Shown in pieces: positions 1 through 8,616 of a stretch of DNA of 64,000 nt. Each line of letters starts with the position of its first letter. Position 1 is the first letter of the stretch. The stretch comes from Nakazawaea peltata (Eukaryota > Ascomycota > Pichiomycetes > Alaninales > Pachysolenaceae), in the NCBI GenBank assembly GCA_001599355.1, contig BCGQ01000006.1:796877-860876 (forward strand), read 5' to 3'. The notes below the pieces were generated by a model. That model saw only the letters and a program-made list of their open reading frames with translations. It was not told the DNA's origin and made no database searches. A program made the position numbers and the translations under genes.

Positions 1-1524
1 TAACAAAAGGTATCGAAATTTAGAATTCAGAAAACATATGGTGAAATTGTTACAACTATCTTCGTCTCCCTCACTCCTTCTCCCGTTCGCTGACAATGTT
101 GGTGCTATCTTCTCGAAATTCTCAGTTGGCAACGAAGTATCAAACTCTGATATTCTTATTTGAGAAGAGAGTTTCTGATAATGAGACACAAAATTGTCCA
201 ACTTGAAGATCTGCCACCAAAGTAACCTTTTACATTGGATACTTACCCTGTCAGTAGAATTAGGTCCATGAATTACTGGGTCATGATCAAATCTGAAAAA
301 CTGGGCAGCCCTTATCAACTTGGAGACTTCCAAGATATTCTCATTGAGTGTCAAATTACTGAACCAAAGTACAAGTATCTTCACCTGGAAAGAAACTAGT
401 ATCAAAGACTCTTCCTCTTTTAGTCTGAGATTATTTAAATCGTCGATCTTTAATAGTTCATGTAAAATATCAAATTGGTTCCTGAAGCGACTGGCTTCGA
501 TCACCAAATCAATAGGAGTTGGGCAGCTCAGTTGCTGTTTAAGAGCCACCAGTGACAGATATAATATCAGTGTATATAGAAACAAAAACTCATATAATGA
601 ATCAATGGAATCGAAATTCTCAAAATCCTGTGTCTGTAAGTACAAACTCCTGACATTGGACAGTAGGTTGAGTCCTTGCAGCCAAAACAGATCATAATTC
701 ACCTTGAAAGTGCAAATATCAACTAATGGAAGTATGATATTCACCGAGTTCACAAAAACCAATAGGTAATGATCGGAGCACTCTTTTGAAGGAAGGGCCA
801 GTACTGTCGACTCCATTGTACCGACTATATTTGGTAGACCACTCTTAGATGTGTGGATCTCTATTGAGGTATGAGGCGAGGATACAGACCTTGCATCTTT
901 GAAAGACTCTATATACATATAATCTGGAGAATGATTCTCATGAGATTCAGACTGTGATCTCACTCCATCTTGAGAGCTGAGATGATTTTCTGTATTTATC
1001 TCAATGTCTGGAATGATATAGTTTGACGGTGTCTCATGCTCCTCATCTTCTTTATCCTCATCTTCATCTTCATCTTCATCTTCATCTTCATCTTCACTCT
1101 CAACTTCACCTTCACTTTCATCTTCTCCGTCGCTTTCATTTTCACCTTCGCTTTCACTTTCATCTACACTTTCTGGTATACTGAGCTCCTTTAGTATTGA
1201 CCTGTTCCCATATTCTTCCATCTCTCCTTTCAGCGCCTGGTTTCCTTTGTCAAATACACGAACCTGTACTTCGGTGCTGTCCTCTGCCTCCCTCTTCTTC
1301 TTCAAATTACTCAATTTATCATTTATAAAATATTGACAAGGTAAGTTATTCCTCAAACAATGTTCACAAATCACTCCTCTACTACACTTTATCTTCCTCT
1401 GATGACAGGGAATACAACTTAAAATCCTCCTTTGCCTCACCTTCTGGATCTTATATACATTTCCATCATCCAATACTAAGGATTTCTTTTTCAACGTCTT
1501 ATTTAGCACAACTTGTCCTGTCAT
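1..1524 (-). CDS. Zn2Cys6 fungal transcription factor, 3' end outside window
   Basis: The frame is open from an ATG at 1524 to the left edge, giving the first 508 codons of a protein whose C-terminus lies outside the window. Cysteines at residues 37, 40, 47, 53, 56 and 63 follow the CX2CX6CX5CX2CX6C pattern of the fungal binuclear zinc cluster, with basic residues in the first loop (HQRKIK). A proline just before the last Cys is typical. Around residues 115-165 is an almost purely Glu/Asp/Ser tract built on a GAT/GAA hexamer repeat. The rest is weakly conserved and resembles the middle region of this family, but I cannot name the regulator. It lies downstream of the MFS transporter on the same strand, 478 bp away. 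This arrangement often means that the factor controls its neighbour; here that is only an inference. Confidence 0.88.
   Translation of the reverse strand, partial: MTGQVVLNKTLKKKSLVLDDGNVYKIQKVRQRRILSCIPCHQRKIKCSRGVICEHCLRNNLPCQYFINDKLSNLKKKREAEDSTEVQVRVFDKGNQALKGEMEEYGNRSILKELSIPESVDESESEGENESDGEDESEGEVESEDEDEDEDEDEDEDKEDEEHETPSNYIIPDIEINTENHLSSQDGVRSQSESHENHSPDYMYIESFKDARSVSSPHTSIEIHTSKSGLPNIVGTMESTVLALPSKECSDHYLLVFVNSVNIILPLVDICTFKVNYDLFWLQGLNLLSNVRSLYLQTQDFENFDSIDSLYEFLFLYTLILYLSLVALKQQLSCPTPIDLVIEASRFRNQFDILHELLKIDDLNNLRLKEEESLILVSFQVKILVLWFSNLTLNENILEVSKLIRAAQFFRFDHDPVIHGPNSTDRVSIQCKRLLWWQIFKLDNFVSHYQKLSSQIRISEFDTSLPTENFEKIAPTLSANGRRSEGDEDSCNNFTICFLNSKFRYLLL
1060..1095. repeat. ATCTTC hexanucleotide repeat inside the zinc-cluster gene
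   Basis: Six tandem copies of ATCTTC, read on the minus strand as GAAGAT, encode an acidic Glu/Asp run. Such in-frame hexamer repeats can vary in copy number between strains without breaking the gene. Confidence 0.8.
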
Positions 1525-2002
1525 ACTTATCAGCTAAATTTCCTATCCTTATATTTTCGGACCGACTCTCTCAAGTAAATGACCCTTCACTCCTTCTTTG
1601 AGTAGACTTCGCTGCAGATCTCACACCCCAACTGTGACTCGCTAAAAGCTTATTTAAAGTTAAGATCACGCATCAAAAGAAAATTTTACACCCGTTACCC
1701 GGCCTAGATAAGGTGGTTTCTGAAATCAAGCAGAATGACGTGGGGACTGCATTTATGATACTTATTGTGATATAAGATCATGACACTTAAGATATCATGT
1801 TAAATGAGATTGTTTTATGGATTTTTAGAGTTTAAATTTCAGCTGTATTTTCTCAATTTGAGCCATTTTCTGACACCCCCAGAATTACCCCCAATTTAAG
1901 AATTTAATTTTATTGTCTCCGAAAGAGAGAATCATCTATTCTATCATATAGTCATAATTGGATGCTCTATTAAGTATTATATATTGTAAATGTATCGAGT
2001 AA
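1525..2002. other. Intergenic: promoter of the transcription factor and 3' flank of the transporter
   Basis: AT-rich spacer between two minus-strand genes. I see no RNA gene and no clear operator. Confidence 0.6.
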
Positions 2003-3902
2003 TTAATTTGAAAGTGCAGATTGTGGTACGGACTGTGGTACAGATTGTGGCGCCGACTGTGGTGCAGACTGTGATGCAAGAGGTTGAGAATATTTATCTT
2101 CTTCGGTATCATCCTCTGGTGCTTCATCACTATCCAGACTATCTTCCTTCTCACCTTTCGGAGGATCCAACTCATCAATACAACGCAATCCGTGATCTTT
2201 GAGGAAAATAGTTAAGATCAAAGACACAGCCATATATGGGAACCACATATAGAAGATGTTTTTGATCAGATAGGTATAGTACCATTTGACAGTATCGATC
2301 TCGTCGGCTGGGAGAGTGGACAAATCAATTTTGGAGTAAAGGTTGTCCTTAATGGTCAGAATAGTAGCAGCTGAAAGCTTGGTGTCGTTGTTCAATTTAT
2401 TCAACAAAGTGTTGGAATAAATCAAAGAACAAATGGCTAAACCAAGGGCACCTCCAAGCGAACGCAAAACGTTTCTGGTCGAAATGACAACTGCTCTGTC
2501 TGCTACCTTGGCATGACTTTGCAGGGCCACCATTGTTGGTTGGAAAATACCACCATTTCCAGCTCCGATGATCAATAAACAAATCACACACACCAGAGGA
2601 TGGGTGTAAGGAGTCCACATCAACAAAAGACCAGTACCCAAAGTTGTCAAACAGTATGCAATTCTTACTACATGGATATAGTGACCTGTTCTCGAAATAA
2701 TTTGACCACTGATAACACTGAATGTCAGTTGGGTCATTAAAATCAGCATCGTATAACACGACAGGATCACCGGTGAATCTCCACGAACAATTTCAAAATA
2801 ATATGAGAAGAAATATGGCATGCCAAAGAATGTTCCACCAAAGAACAACGATTGTACAAATATGATATCAAGAGAGTAGGATTTGAAGAGACGAAGAGGG
2901 ATCATTGGAAGACGGGAAACCTTCCATTCGACAAACACAAAGATGATGAGACAAAGACCTCCCACGATGAACATGGAGATGACAAGTGGACTATCCCACA
3001 GGTAGGTGTTACCTCCACTATTGATAGGGATGAGGAAGAGAATGATACCTGCAGTGGAAAAAAAGAAGCCGATGAAATCAATGTTCTTAATCTTCTCTCT
3101 CTTGGAAATTGGAGATTTGGATCCAGGGACGATCTTGTAGACGATCAGAGCACCTACTAATAAGAAAGGTGTTAAAGTATGATAGAAATTACGCCAACTG
3201 GAATGCATGATGAAACCAGCGCAGATGAAGGGACCTAAACTATTTCCCAAGCCTACAAAACTACCCAAGATACCTTGGTATTTTCCTCTATCTTTCAAAG
3301 TGGTGATATCGGAAGTGATGACCATGGTCAAATTCTGAACACCTCCTTGACCGACACCACAGAAGGCTCTAAAAATGTAAAACATGACACCGTTGACAGA
3401 GAATCCACAAACGAGATCAGACAACAGCAAAACGATCAATGCCCCGATAAGTGTACTTTTACGTCCAAAGATATCGGAGAATCTTCCGAACATGACCTGA
3501 AAGACGGTATTAGCAATCAAATTAGCGGTGCCTCGCCCAAGATATTGTTCGCTGCAGGTTCAAAGACTCGGCAATAGAGGGCAACAGAATAGTGACACCA
3601 CTCTGGTCGGTGAAACTAAAGAAGATCAGCATAGCCATACCCAAGAAGACAGTAATCAACTTCTTACCCGTAAGACGGTTGATATGAGCCTCACTCAACT
3701 TCTCCTCAAGTGGTTTGGATATGTGCTTCTGAAGGGAAGGATGTTCGGATTGGACTGATACCAGCAGCAGCATCTCGATATCGACATCTCCGTTGTATGG
3801 CAGTGGAGTCAGGCCCTCAAGCTGGACGGGCAGGGGCAGCAGGGCAGATTCGATAGAATGCTCGGAGCTCCCCGACAGAGATTGAATAGAATGTACAGAC
3901 AT
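2003..3902 (-). CDS. MFS drug/H+ antiporter-like transporter, needs a +1 frameshift
   Basis: Major facilitator of the 14-helix DHA2 type. The first part (ATG at 3902, about 123 codons) holds a cytosolic N-terminus and the first helix with the family's FTDQSGVTI..LPSI region. The second part (3532 to 2003, 509 codons) holds helix 2 onward, including motif A (GRFSDIFGRK) and the G-rich helix motif near LGPFICAG. The two parts are in different frames and meet exactly at GCG-AGG-C. Skipping one base (3533) gives the expected W-A-G-T-A junction and a 632-residue protein; without it the protein ends after R-H-R. Everything after the junction is intact, which argues against an old pseudogene. The C-tail is acidic, then has SAPQ/SVPQ repeats. 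The substrate is unknown. Alternatives are a single-base sequencing error or a recent null allele. No ATG is found further upstream. Confidence 0.82.
3530..3536 (-). promoter_or_regulatory. Candidate programmed +1 frameshift heptamer GCG-AGG-C
   Basis: On the coding strand the zero-frame codons read TGG GCG AGG CAC CGC TAA. The P-site codon GCG is the one used by Ty3 (GCG-AGU-U). The A-site AGG followed by C is the one used by Ty1 and ABP140 (CUU-AGG-C). Moving +1 places GGC (Gly) in the A site, which restores the transporter. The zero-frame stop comes three codons later. Confidence 0.6.
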
Positions 3903-4329
3903 GACTTTGTATAGTGCGGCTTTGACGTGTGTGAAAATGGTCTGGATCTCAAGCAGGACGTGCAACCTTACCAACAGTGGGCATGCAACCTTATTTATAT
4001 TCAGGATCAAAGTCCTGCATCTTCTTGCCCGTTAGCTTAAGCCCCTAGCGGATGTCCACATATAATAGCCGGGCAAGCAGATGCAGGACGTTTTTTTCCC
4101 TCAATTGTGGGAGATATTTAGTCATCGAGGGGTAGAAAGGGCATGAAGGACTCATGGACAAGGTTTCCTACAGAAGAGATATAGCAGTTATAGTCAAAAG
4201 CTTAAATGAATGACTCTTTGAGATTACGTAACAAACATGTACGGCGCCGACCTTGTTATGTCATCGCTGTTACCCCCTTTTCTCTATTATCTTTCTTAAA
4301 ATAAGCTTTCGCTCAGTTGGAATAAAGTG

Positions 4330-4360
4330 CGGGCATAAGTCGGGTCGGTGTTTATGCCCG
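4330..4360. repeat. Inverted repeat CGGGCATAA-N13-TTATGCCCG in transporter promoter
   Basis: Perfect 9-base arms (4330-4338 and 4352-4360) flank a 13-base spacer that itself contains two direct CGG triplets. CGG half-sites are what Zn2Cys6 factors bind, and one is encoded next to the transporter. It lies about 430 bp upstream of the transporter start. It could be a dimer operator or a simple stem-loop. Confidence 0.6.
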
Positions 4361-5148
4361 ATTTGGAAACTCTGCGTACGCCGCTAGCAATTCACGAAAA
4401 ATTGATAGGGCAGGGAACGATGGAAGTCTTGGCTACAGTAGTAGATAAGCAGGGACGTGGGGAAGAGAGGAGTTCAGATGGGAGTTGATAGGAGGATGAG
4501 ATCACGGAACCGAGGACTCAGAATTGCTCTGGTCATCCATATGGATCATTTATCAAGACCACCCCTCTACCCCTCTTCTCTTCAGCTCGGCCCCTGTCAA
4601 TTCACGGCTCCGAAACTTTTTTCGACCCTTTTTGTACTACTTATTGCACACTTTTCTTTTTGCTCCACGCAGTTTAGTCATGCTCTGCGGTATTTAAATC
4701 TTGAGATTTGAAGGCTTGATAAGTAGCAGAGGGGAGCAGCTGCAGAAGGGTCCGAGCATTTCACTATGCCCATGCGTCATCCATCATTCGATGGTGCGGC
4801 TTTGAAGTCAACGGTCATCCCCTTTACTTTCGTTATTATGCAAGAACTTTCCGAAAATTTACGATCTCCTCGGGCTCTCCGTGATTTTACGACCCCTTTG
4901 AGCTTTTCTCTTCTTAGAGGTCATCTTCCATATCAAATAGATGATCTTTGTTATGTAATCATCCGTCTTTGTACGTATATACCTCAGATCTCTCTTCCTA
5001 TACAACTCTTGACGTCGAATCTCAGTTTTATTTCCCTTTTTACCCCTTTTTCTAGCTTTATTTTCGACCGATCCTTCACTCCTCTGAAACCCTCAAAATA
5101 AATCGTAATTTGCTAAATGCTATGTGGTTGATATTTTGCTGAATTTAT

Positions 5149-5154
5149 CACGTG
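5149..5154. promoter_or_regulatory. CACGTG E-box (Cbf1-type)
   Basis: The site reads TCACGTGAC, the preferred Cbf1 core with flanks, and lies 110 bp upstream of the start at 5264. Function is inferred from the motif only. Confidence 0.35.
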
Positions 5155-5263
5155 ACCTAATCCTCGAATCTTTGTTTACATTTTAAGCGAGTGAAAAATC
5201 CTCGCGATGGATCCCTTTCTTAATAGTTAAATCATTGAATAAACCATTAATAATTGACGGGAA

Positions 5264-6649
5264 ATGCTGTTACAAGAGATTTCCCTCAACTTGATTGATG
5301 TAGCCGATAAGGTGCTCCAAAAATCACAGCAATTGGTGCAGGGGAAGTCGGATCCTGTCACCTATTACAAGAGTAGTAGAAGCTACAGATTAGTTAGTGG
5401 AGGTAACAATAGTCATATTGTGGGCGGCTCACAGGGGCAATTGAAATCTGGAAGTTCTAGAGTTGTTAGCGATGGGAATAGAAATGAGATAGGAGGAGCT
5501 GGTGTTCAACCAGACGGTATTCATATTGGCGCTAGCACATCTTCAAATTCTACTACAACAGGCGCCGTTTATTTAGACAGGTTTGAAAGAATCAAAGACG
5601 ATGATAAGCATTTAATTGTCAGTCTTAATGGCACTCCACAACGAGATCTTGCCATTGTGTCATCATATCATATTTTAAAAACCCGTTTGGGCTCAGTCTT
5701 AACCGAGTATCCCGATTTATGTCTTAGTGTAATGGGGGTGGCCCGTGAGTTAGAATCTCATGGATGGTACGATCTCAATTCTTCTGTGACTTCATTGAGC
5801 AGTAGTTCATATGATCCAGAGCCTAGCCGTAAAGAGCTGCTTGAATTCGCCAAAAGAATCACCCCTGCACATATCAACAATGGTCTTCTAATTCTGTATT
5901 GTTGTAAAATCAATTTCTTCCATACAGATCATCTTTCTAGCTGCAAAATTGAGGGAATGTGTCTTTCTGGGTTAGTAAAAGAGCTTTATGGAGAAGATCT
6001 GCTTGTAAATAAAGATTTCATTAGCACCGTGGTCTGTTTCAGTTACTGGCCTAGCACAAGAGGGGTATTGCATAAATTGAATCTGCCTCTGTTATGGTTC
6101 GATGATGAGGCCATGATTGCATCTTATCGTCAATTCCCAGACCCACCCGAAATTTTCAAACAGCATCTTCTCAAAAGGTATCCTGCTGGAGCTTCCAAGT
6201 ACGATCTTGCCCAAAAATCATTGCTCCTGATAGCTAGCAGTCTGTACGGACCTCTTCTTGAACTCGACCAAGATATCGATTGGTTATTTGAGATCTGCTC
6301 CGATATCGAGTCCAACCCGTGTAAATATCATCTTCGTGCACTGACTAAGAACCTTTCTCGTTGTCCGGTTCAGTTGGCCAAATTGCCCTCACCAAAGCTG
6401 ATACTCGAGCTGTGTGCGGCAGTAATGCATGCGGCTTCGTTGGTTCCTGGGAATTGTCCAATTCCAGCTGCCCGCAAGTTCTTGGAATCCAATAAACTAC
6501 CTAGAAAAAATCAAGTCGACAAACATCCTTTGTTCGCAGCTACTAGGAGATTAAACCAGCTCCTGAAAAATGGAGATATCTCTCAGATGGTCCCACAAAA
6601 TCCCGCTAACTCATTTGCATCAAAAGTTCATAGCTACAAAAAGGTCTAA
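5264..6649 (+). CDS. Hypothetical protein, 461 aa
   Basis: I do not recognise this protein. The first 110 residues are a short helical start followed by a Ser/Gly/Asn-rich linker. From about residue 105 to the end it looks like a compact, mostly alpha-helical domain with several Cys and aromatic residues (for example the stretch around LPLLWFDDEAM near residue 275) and a basic C-terminus. There is no signal peptide and no membrane segment. The codon use, the length and the sharp stop close to the PAF1 3' end support a real gene. It has its own promoter shared with the transporter and converges on PAF1, leaving only 90 bp between stops. Its place beside housekeeping genes suggests an ordinary yeast gene that evolves fast rather than a recent arrival. 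Confidence 0.8.
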   Translation: MLLQEISLNLIDVADKVLQKSQQLVQGKSDPVTYYKSSRSYRLVSGGNNSHIVGGSQGQLKSGSSRVVSDGNRNEIGGAGVQPDGIHIGASTSSNSTTTGAVYLDRFERIKDDDKHLIVSLNGTPQRDLAIVSSYHILKTRLGSVLTEYPDLCLSVMGVARELESHGWYDLNSSVTSLSSSSYDPEPSRKELLEFAKRITPAHINNGLLILYCCKINFFHTDHLSSCKIEGMCLSGLVKELYGEDLLVNKDFISTVVCFSYWPSTRGVLHKLNLPLLWFDDEAMIASYRQFPDPPEIFKQHLLKRYPAGASKYDLAQKSLLLIASSLYGPLLELDQDIDWLFEICSDIESNPCKYHLRALTKNLSRCPVQLAKLPSPKLILELCAAVMHAASLVPGNCPIPAARKFLESNKLPRKNQVDKHPLFAATRRLNQLLKNGDISQMVPQNPANSFASKVHSYKKV

Positions 6650-6739
6650 ATATCCCAATATATAATTTATATCTCATAAAATATCAGCAAATTGTATCAG
6701 TTGTTGTGTATTATAGTATACATGTTAATTTTTATTACA

Positions 6740-8101
6740 TCAAGCAGCTTCTTGTTCCAGAATGTCCAGCTTTGGTTCGGGATCCAGCTCCAGTTCCTCT
6801 TCATCCTCAACAGTTTGTTCAATATAGTTGATAGGATCATATTTGGATCTAGCATTATCTCTCAGAATCAGCTCGGTGGTTGTTGGCTCTCTGATACTGA
6901 GCTCAATACGGTCTACGGTGTTATCACGGACTATTTTCTCCAACAGAGGGGTGACTCTACGTCTCTTCAAATCGATTCTTCCGGTAATGGAGGAGAAATA
7001 CAGAGTCTTGGAATCTTTATCAAAGGTGATAGCCAATTCACGCTCATTTTCGAAACGCTTGAAAGCTATATCATAATCACGAAGATGGTTGAATTGGTAC
7101 TGATGCAGTGAGTCGTCTAACAGTGACAGATCATCGATTGGAATGTTCTCTTTGGTGTCATCTAAACACAGACGTACATCACGAGCCACATCTTCGGATG
7201 CAGCATTGAAAAGAGAGATCCATTCTTCTCCGTGTTCGGTATTGACGGGTCTATAGATAGAAGAGCGGAACAGAAGAGGGAGAGAGCCATCACGTTTGGC
7301 ATAAGAACGAGAAATAGATGCACTACCATTGAATTTCATGCTGATGAAATTCTTATCGATAACGCTGACATCCGGCAAGAAATTCCATACCTTTGTCAGG
7401 CGTAACTTCTTCTTTGTTGGGTGTTTAATATCGGCAAGGTCGATCTCTTCAAGTTCTTGCAGCTTCTCGAAAGTCAGTTCTACAGCACGGATCTGAGCAA
7501 GAGCATTGGACTCAGCATTGGAACGTTTACGCAGAACAGCAATATCAGCTGAACTCAGAGAAGTAGCACCAGATCCAGCAGATCCACCTCCATTCTCTTT
7601 ACCTCCCTCTGCAATATATTGTGTTCTACGCAAGAAACTAACAGGTTGATTCAGCAGATCACCACTCAAGTATTGATCCAGCAGATTCTGCAGTTGTTGC
7701 TTCTGTTGTTGCTGTTGTTGTTTCATCTTGGCGTAATGTGCCAGATCGACCAATAACACCTGGTCATCTGGGTGTAAAGTGAATTGGTTACGTACTCCCA
7801 ACATCAATTTGTCGTCATTAGACTCGATCAAGCCTGGAATTTGTAAAAGATCCAAAGGCATGCCCATGGTTTTGTCCATTGGAAGCAAATGGGTGAAATT
7901 CTCACGACGGAACAGCGCCGTCAAAAGTTCAGGGTCACTAAGAGATCCATGAGTCTCAAAAGACGTATATTTCATGAGCTTTGGAGGGCAAGGTGGCGGA
8001 GGAAGGTCATTTTGGTACCTAACTTTACAAAGATAATCCTGTCTTTGCAGCGCTTGGGAAGGCTGACCTTGAGAAGATGTTTTGGAGTCTTCGGATGCCA
8101 T
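6740..8101 (-). CDS. PAF1: RNA polymerase II-associated factor 1 (Paf1 complex)
   Basis: Core subunit of the nuclear Paf1 complex, which travels with RNA polymerase II and is needed for H2B ubiquitination and for H3K4 and H3K36 methylation. The family signature is at the N-terminus: a DYLCKVRYQNDLPPPPCPPK stretch around residues 23-42, then the LLPMDKTMGMPLDLLQIPG region near residue 80. A Gln-rich insert near residues 128-139 is interrupted by CTG codons. The C-terminus is acidic, as in yeast Paf1. The length (453 aa) fits the yeast protein, and the ATG at 8101 precedes the conserved block directly. It converges on the unknown gene at 5264. In S. cerevisiae it is YBR279W, the first of a run of chromosome II/X orthologs here. 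Confidence 0.95.
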   Translation of the reverse strand: MASEDSKTSSQGQPSQALQRQDYLCKVRYQNDLPPPPCPPKLMKYTSFETHGSLSDPELLTALFRRENFTHLLPMDKTMGMPLDLLQIPGLIESNDDKLMLGVRNQFTLHPDDQVLLVDLAHYAKMKQQQQQQKQQLQNLLDQYLSGDLLNQPVSFLRRTQYIAEGGKENGGGSAGSGATSLSSADIAVLRKRSNAESNALAQIRAVELTFEKLQELEEIDLADIKHPTKKKLRLTKVWNFLPDVSVIDKNFISMKFNGSASISRSYAKRDGSLPLLFRSSIYRPVNTEHGEEWISLFNAASEDVARDVRLCLDDTKENIPIDDLSLLDDSLHQYQFNHLRDYDIAFKRFENERELAITFDKDSKTLYFSSITGRIDLKRRRVTPLLEKIVRDNTVDRIELSIREPTTTELILRDNARSKYDPINYIEQTVEDEEELELDPEPKLDILEQEAA

Positions 8102-8616
8102 TACTCAAGTCTCTTCTAGTGTTTGATTACCCACTTTCTTTCGGCTTCAATTGAACAAAGGGCTTTTTTTGGGAGCGTTTGGAGTGAATTTTCTTGTCGA
8201 GATTGGAAATTTCCTTAAATGGATTTTGGTGTGTACACTACTTTTAAGAGAATGGTCGTGCAGAGAGTGCAGATTGGAGAAGGGGGTACTCACCCCTAAT
8301 GGTTGGAGAGATATAGAGAGATATAGATGGAGTAGTGATAGGGATAATAGTTAGTTGGCATCTCATATTGAACTATGTTTCAATTAATTGAATTATTGCT
8401 ATGTGGGATTGGTGGAAGATTGGAGTGGATTTTTAACTCAGCATCATAGTAATGTTAGTCTAATATTACTGGAGTCTATAGTGAAATAAGTGTAGTATTA
8501 CTGGAGATATTGCTGGAGCCTATACTGAAATAAGTGTAATGTCATTGAGGTCTAATGATGATCTTCGTGTGGCCTTAAGATAGTCTATTAATATCACTAT
8601 ACATTCCATTATTTAC
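8102..8616. other. Intergenic: PAF1 promoter and DPB11 3' flank
   Basis: Holds a short imperfect direct repeat at 8465-8540. Nothing else is recognised. A 67-codon frame from 8151 has no supporting feature. Confidence 0.6.
8465..8540. repeat. Imperfect 32-bp direct repeat
   Basis: Copies at 8465-8496 and 8509-8540 match at 28 of 32 bases, with a partial third copy (ATTACTGGAGAT) between them. It lies just past the DPB11 stop and is probably a local tandem duplication. Confidence 0.75.

Larger units (their letters stand above)
3903..5263. other. Long divergent promoter between transporter and next gene
   Basis: A 1.36-kb spacer between divergently transcribed genes. It contains an inverted repeat with CGG ends (4330-4360), a CACGTG E-box (5149-5154) and pyrimidine-rich stretches. 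Two open frames of 84 and 111 codons inside it have no recognisable domain and I do not treat them as genes. Confidence 0.6.

Noticed and set aside
3522-3545. An intron joining the two transporter frames
   Set aside because: No donor or acceptor near the junction, and the conserved protein continues without any missing residue when one base is skipped.
4457-5101. Two open frames of 84 and 111 codons in the divergent promoter
   Set aside because: Low-complexity, no domain, no conserved start context, in a promoter region.
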